Part shown: positions 63,101 through 64,000 of the stretch, in pieces
How the letters are laid out: each line of letters starts with the position of its first letter
How positions within the stretch are numbered: position 1 is the stretch's first letter
Assembly: GCF_019097595.1 (NCBI RefSeq)
Contig: NC_080720.1
Span: 25,792,852 to 25,856,851, forward strand
Reading direction: 5' to 3'
Origin: Hemibagrus wyckioides
Lineage: Eukaryota; Chordata; Actinopteri; Siluriformes; Bagridae
Length of the DNA stretch: 64,000 nucleotides
Position numbers and translations under genes: made by a program
The notes under the pieces: generated by a model
What the model saw: only the letters and a program-made list of their open reading frames with translations
Databases searched by the model: none
What the model was told of the DNA's origin: nothing

Positions 63101-64000
63101 GAATGATTGGGCATAATTATTTGTCATTACCAGGCTGAAGTTTATTATTTTCCAATAACAACCCTTCTCAAAATGTTTCATTTCCATTGTAACACAGTAA
63201 TTTCACAATATTTAACAAAACAACATGCCTTCTTTTTATTCCATTCTAGGTAACATTATTATATGATCCCTCATATTATATGAAACATTATTATATGAAA
63301 CCTCTTTTTCTCTCTTGTATCATGAAACTGCATCTTCCAAGACTGAAAACCTATAACTGTTACAAAGCTCTGATACTGGAGTCTCCTTCCAATTGCATTA
63401 AAATAAATAATTGATTTGCTCTAGAAAATTTAACAACACCTTCTGAAAAATACAAAATTTAGAACTAAACAGTTGTTATTTAACAACACTTCATGTTAAA
63501 AGCTTTAAAAATTCTACAAATCCCAAACCTGCCAAAGAGTGATTCTTGGACCCCACAACAAGGCCTTAAAAATACACCTGAATATGTAACTTTAGCCAAT
63601 GAAATATTATATGAAGGATAATAAATTGTTTATTTATTTATAGGCCAATGACCATCCTGTCATAACAAACATTTAGTCAGCAAGCTAGTGCCTAGAAAAC
63701 AAAAAGCTTAAATAGGTCATGAGTAGGATTGCAGTATCAGAGAGTGGACTTGCATCATCTCAGTCCTTTATTTAACAATATTCTCTCCTCTGAAATATAT
63801 GTGTTAGTGAAAAGTTGTTTCTGTTATTCCATTGCTAACAATAGTTAATACAGATGAAATATCCAAATACAGCTTCTGAAGCTAATCAGTTCCTGTTTAC
63901 CTACCACACCATCCTGTAATCCTAAACAGTTTTTTTCTTTTCTTTTACATTCCTAAACTGAACTTGAATTATAGAACCAGTAAGATTCCTGTTAGAATTG
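63101..64000. other. Presumed mlph intron 7, nothing recognised
   Basis: This AT-rich DNA reaches the right edge. No further mlph exon, repeat or RNA gene was recognised. The middle and C-terminal mlph exons are expected beyond the window. Confidence 0.4.

Overview
The window is vertebrate nuclear DNA, almost certainly from a teleost fish. The protein-coding genes have vertebrate splice sites and fish-like protein sequences. The AT-rich intergenic DNA is full of Tc1/mariner copies, CA/GA microsatellites and SINE- and LINE-like repeats of kinds common in fish. The repeat set suggests an ostariophysan, possibly a catfish, but that is only a guess. There is no sign of operons, CRISPR arrays, rRNA or tRNA genes, or viral genes.

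Three host genes are supported, all on the + strand. (1) ackr3 (CXCR7), a CXCL12-scavenging atypical chemokine receptor, lies at about 66-4470: a non-coding exon 1, a 2.4 kb intron, and the whole coding sequence in one exon (2632-3729). (2) An intronless MuRF-type TRIM E3 ubiquitin ligase lies at 50861-51904, with a TATA box and a poly(A) signal. (3) The first seven coding exons of melanophilin (mlph, the Rab27 effector Slac2-a) lie at 59248-62990; the rest of the gene is expected beyond the right edge. ACKR3 and MLPH are also neighbours in mammals (human 2q37), so the ends of the window show conserved linkage. COPS8 and COL6A3, which lie between them in human, are not seen here, and an intronless TRIM gene is.

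The ~46 kb between ackr3 and the TRIM gene has no convincing gene. It holds (a) ten Tc1/mariner copies, counting those to the right of the TRIM gene, in about six lineages. Two are young sibling copies (40342-41506 minus, 56350-57509 plus) with different inactivating lesions and different ~80-90 bp deletions. (b) There are LINE relics at 8.2-8.7, 22.3-22.8 and 26.4-26.8 kb. (c) SINE-like repeats occur in both orientations. (d) Several MITEs are present, including a long-TIR, (TA)n-centred palindromic element that is split by the young Tc1 copy at 56.35 kb. (e) One 30-bp minisatellite occurs at two loci 4.4 kb apart, and a ~27-bp array and a 188-bp duplication also occur. (f) Several GC-balanced, repeat-poor stretches could be ackr3 regulatory elements, but only cross-species alignment can show this.

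The observations most worth checking are: a possible short, Rab-binding-only melanophilin isoform (weak donor, immediate in-frame stop, AATAAA about 100 bp on); a GC-AG intron in mlph; the nested transposon in a palindromic MITE; the sibling Tc1 copies; the head-to-head Tc1 pair; and the two-locus 30-bp minisatellite with a decapeptide reading frame. I did not find a clearly new biological system.
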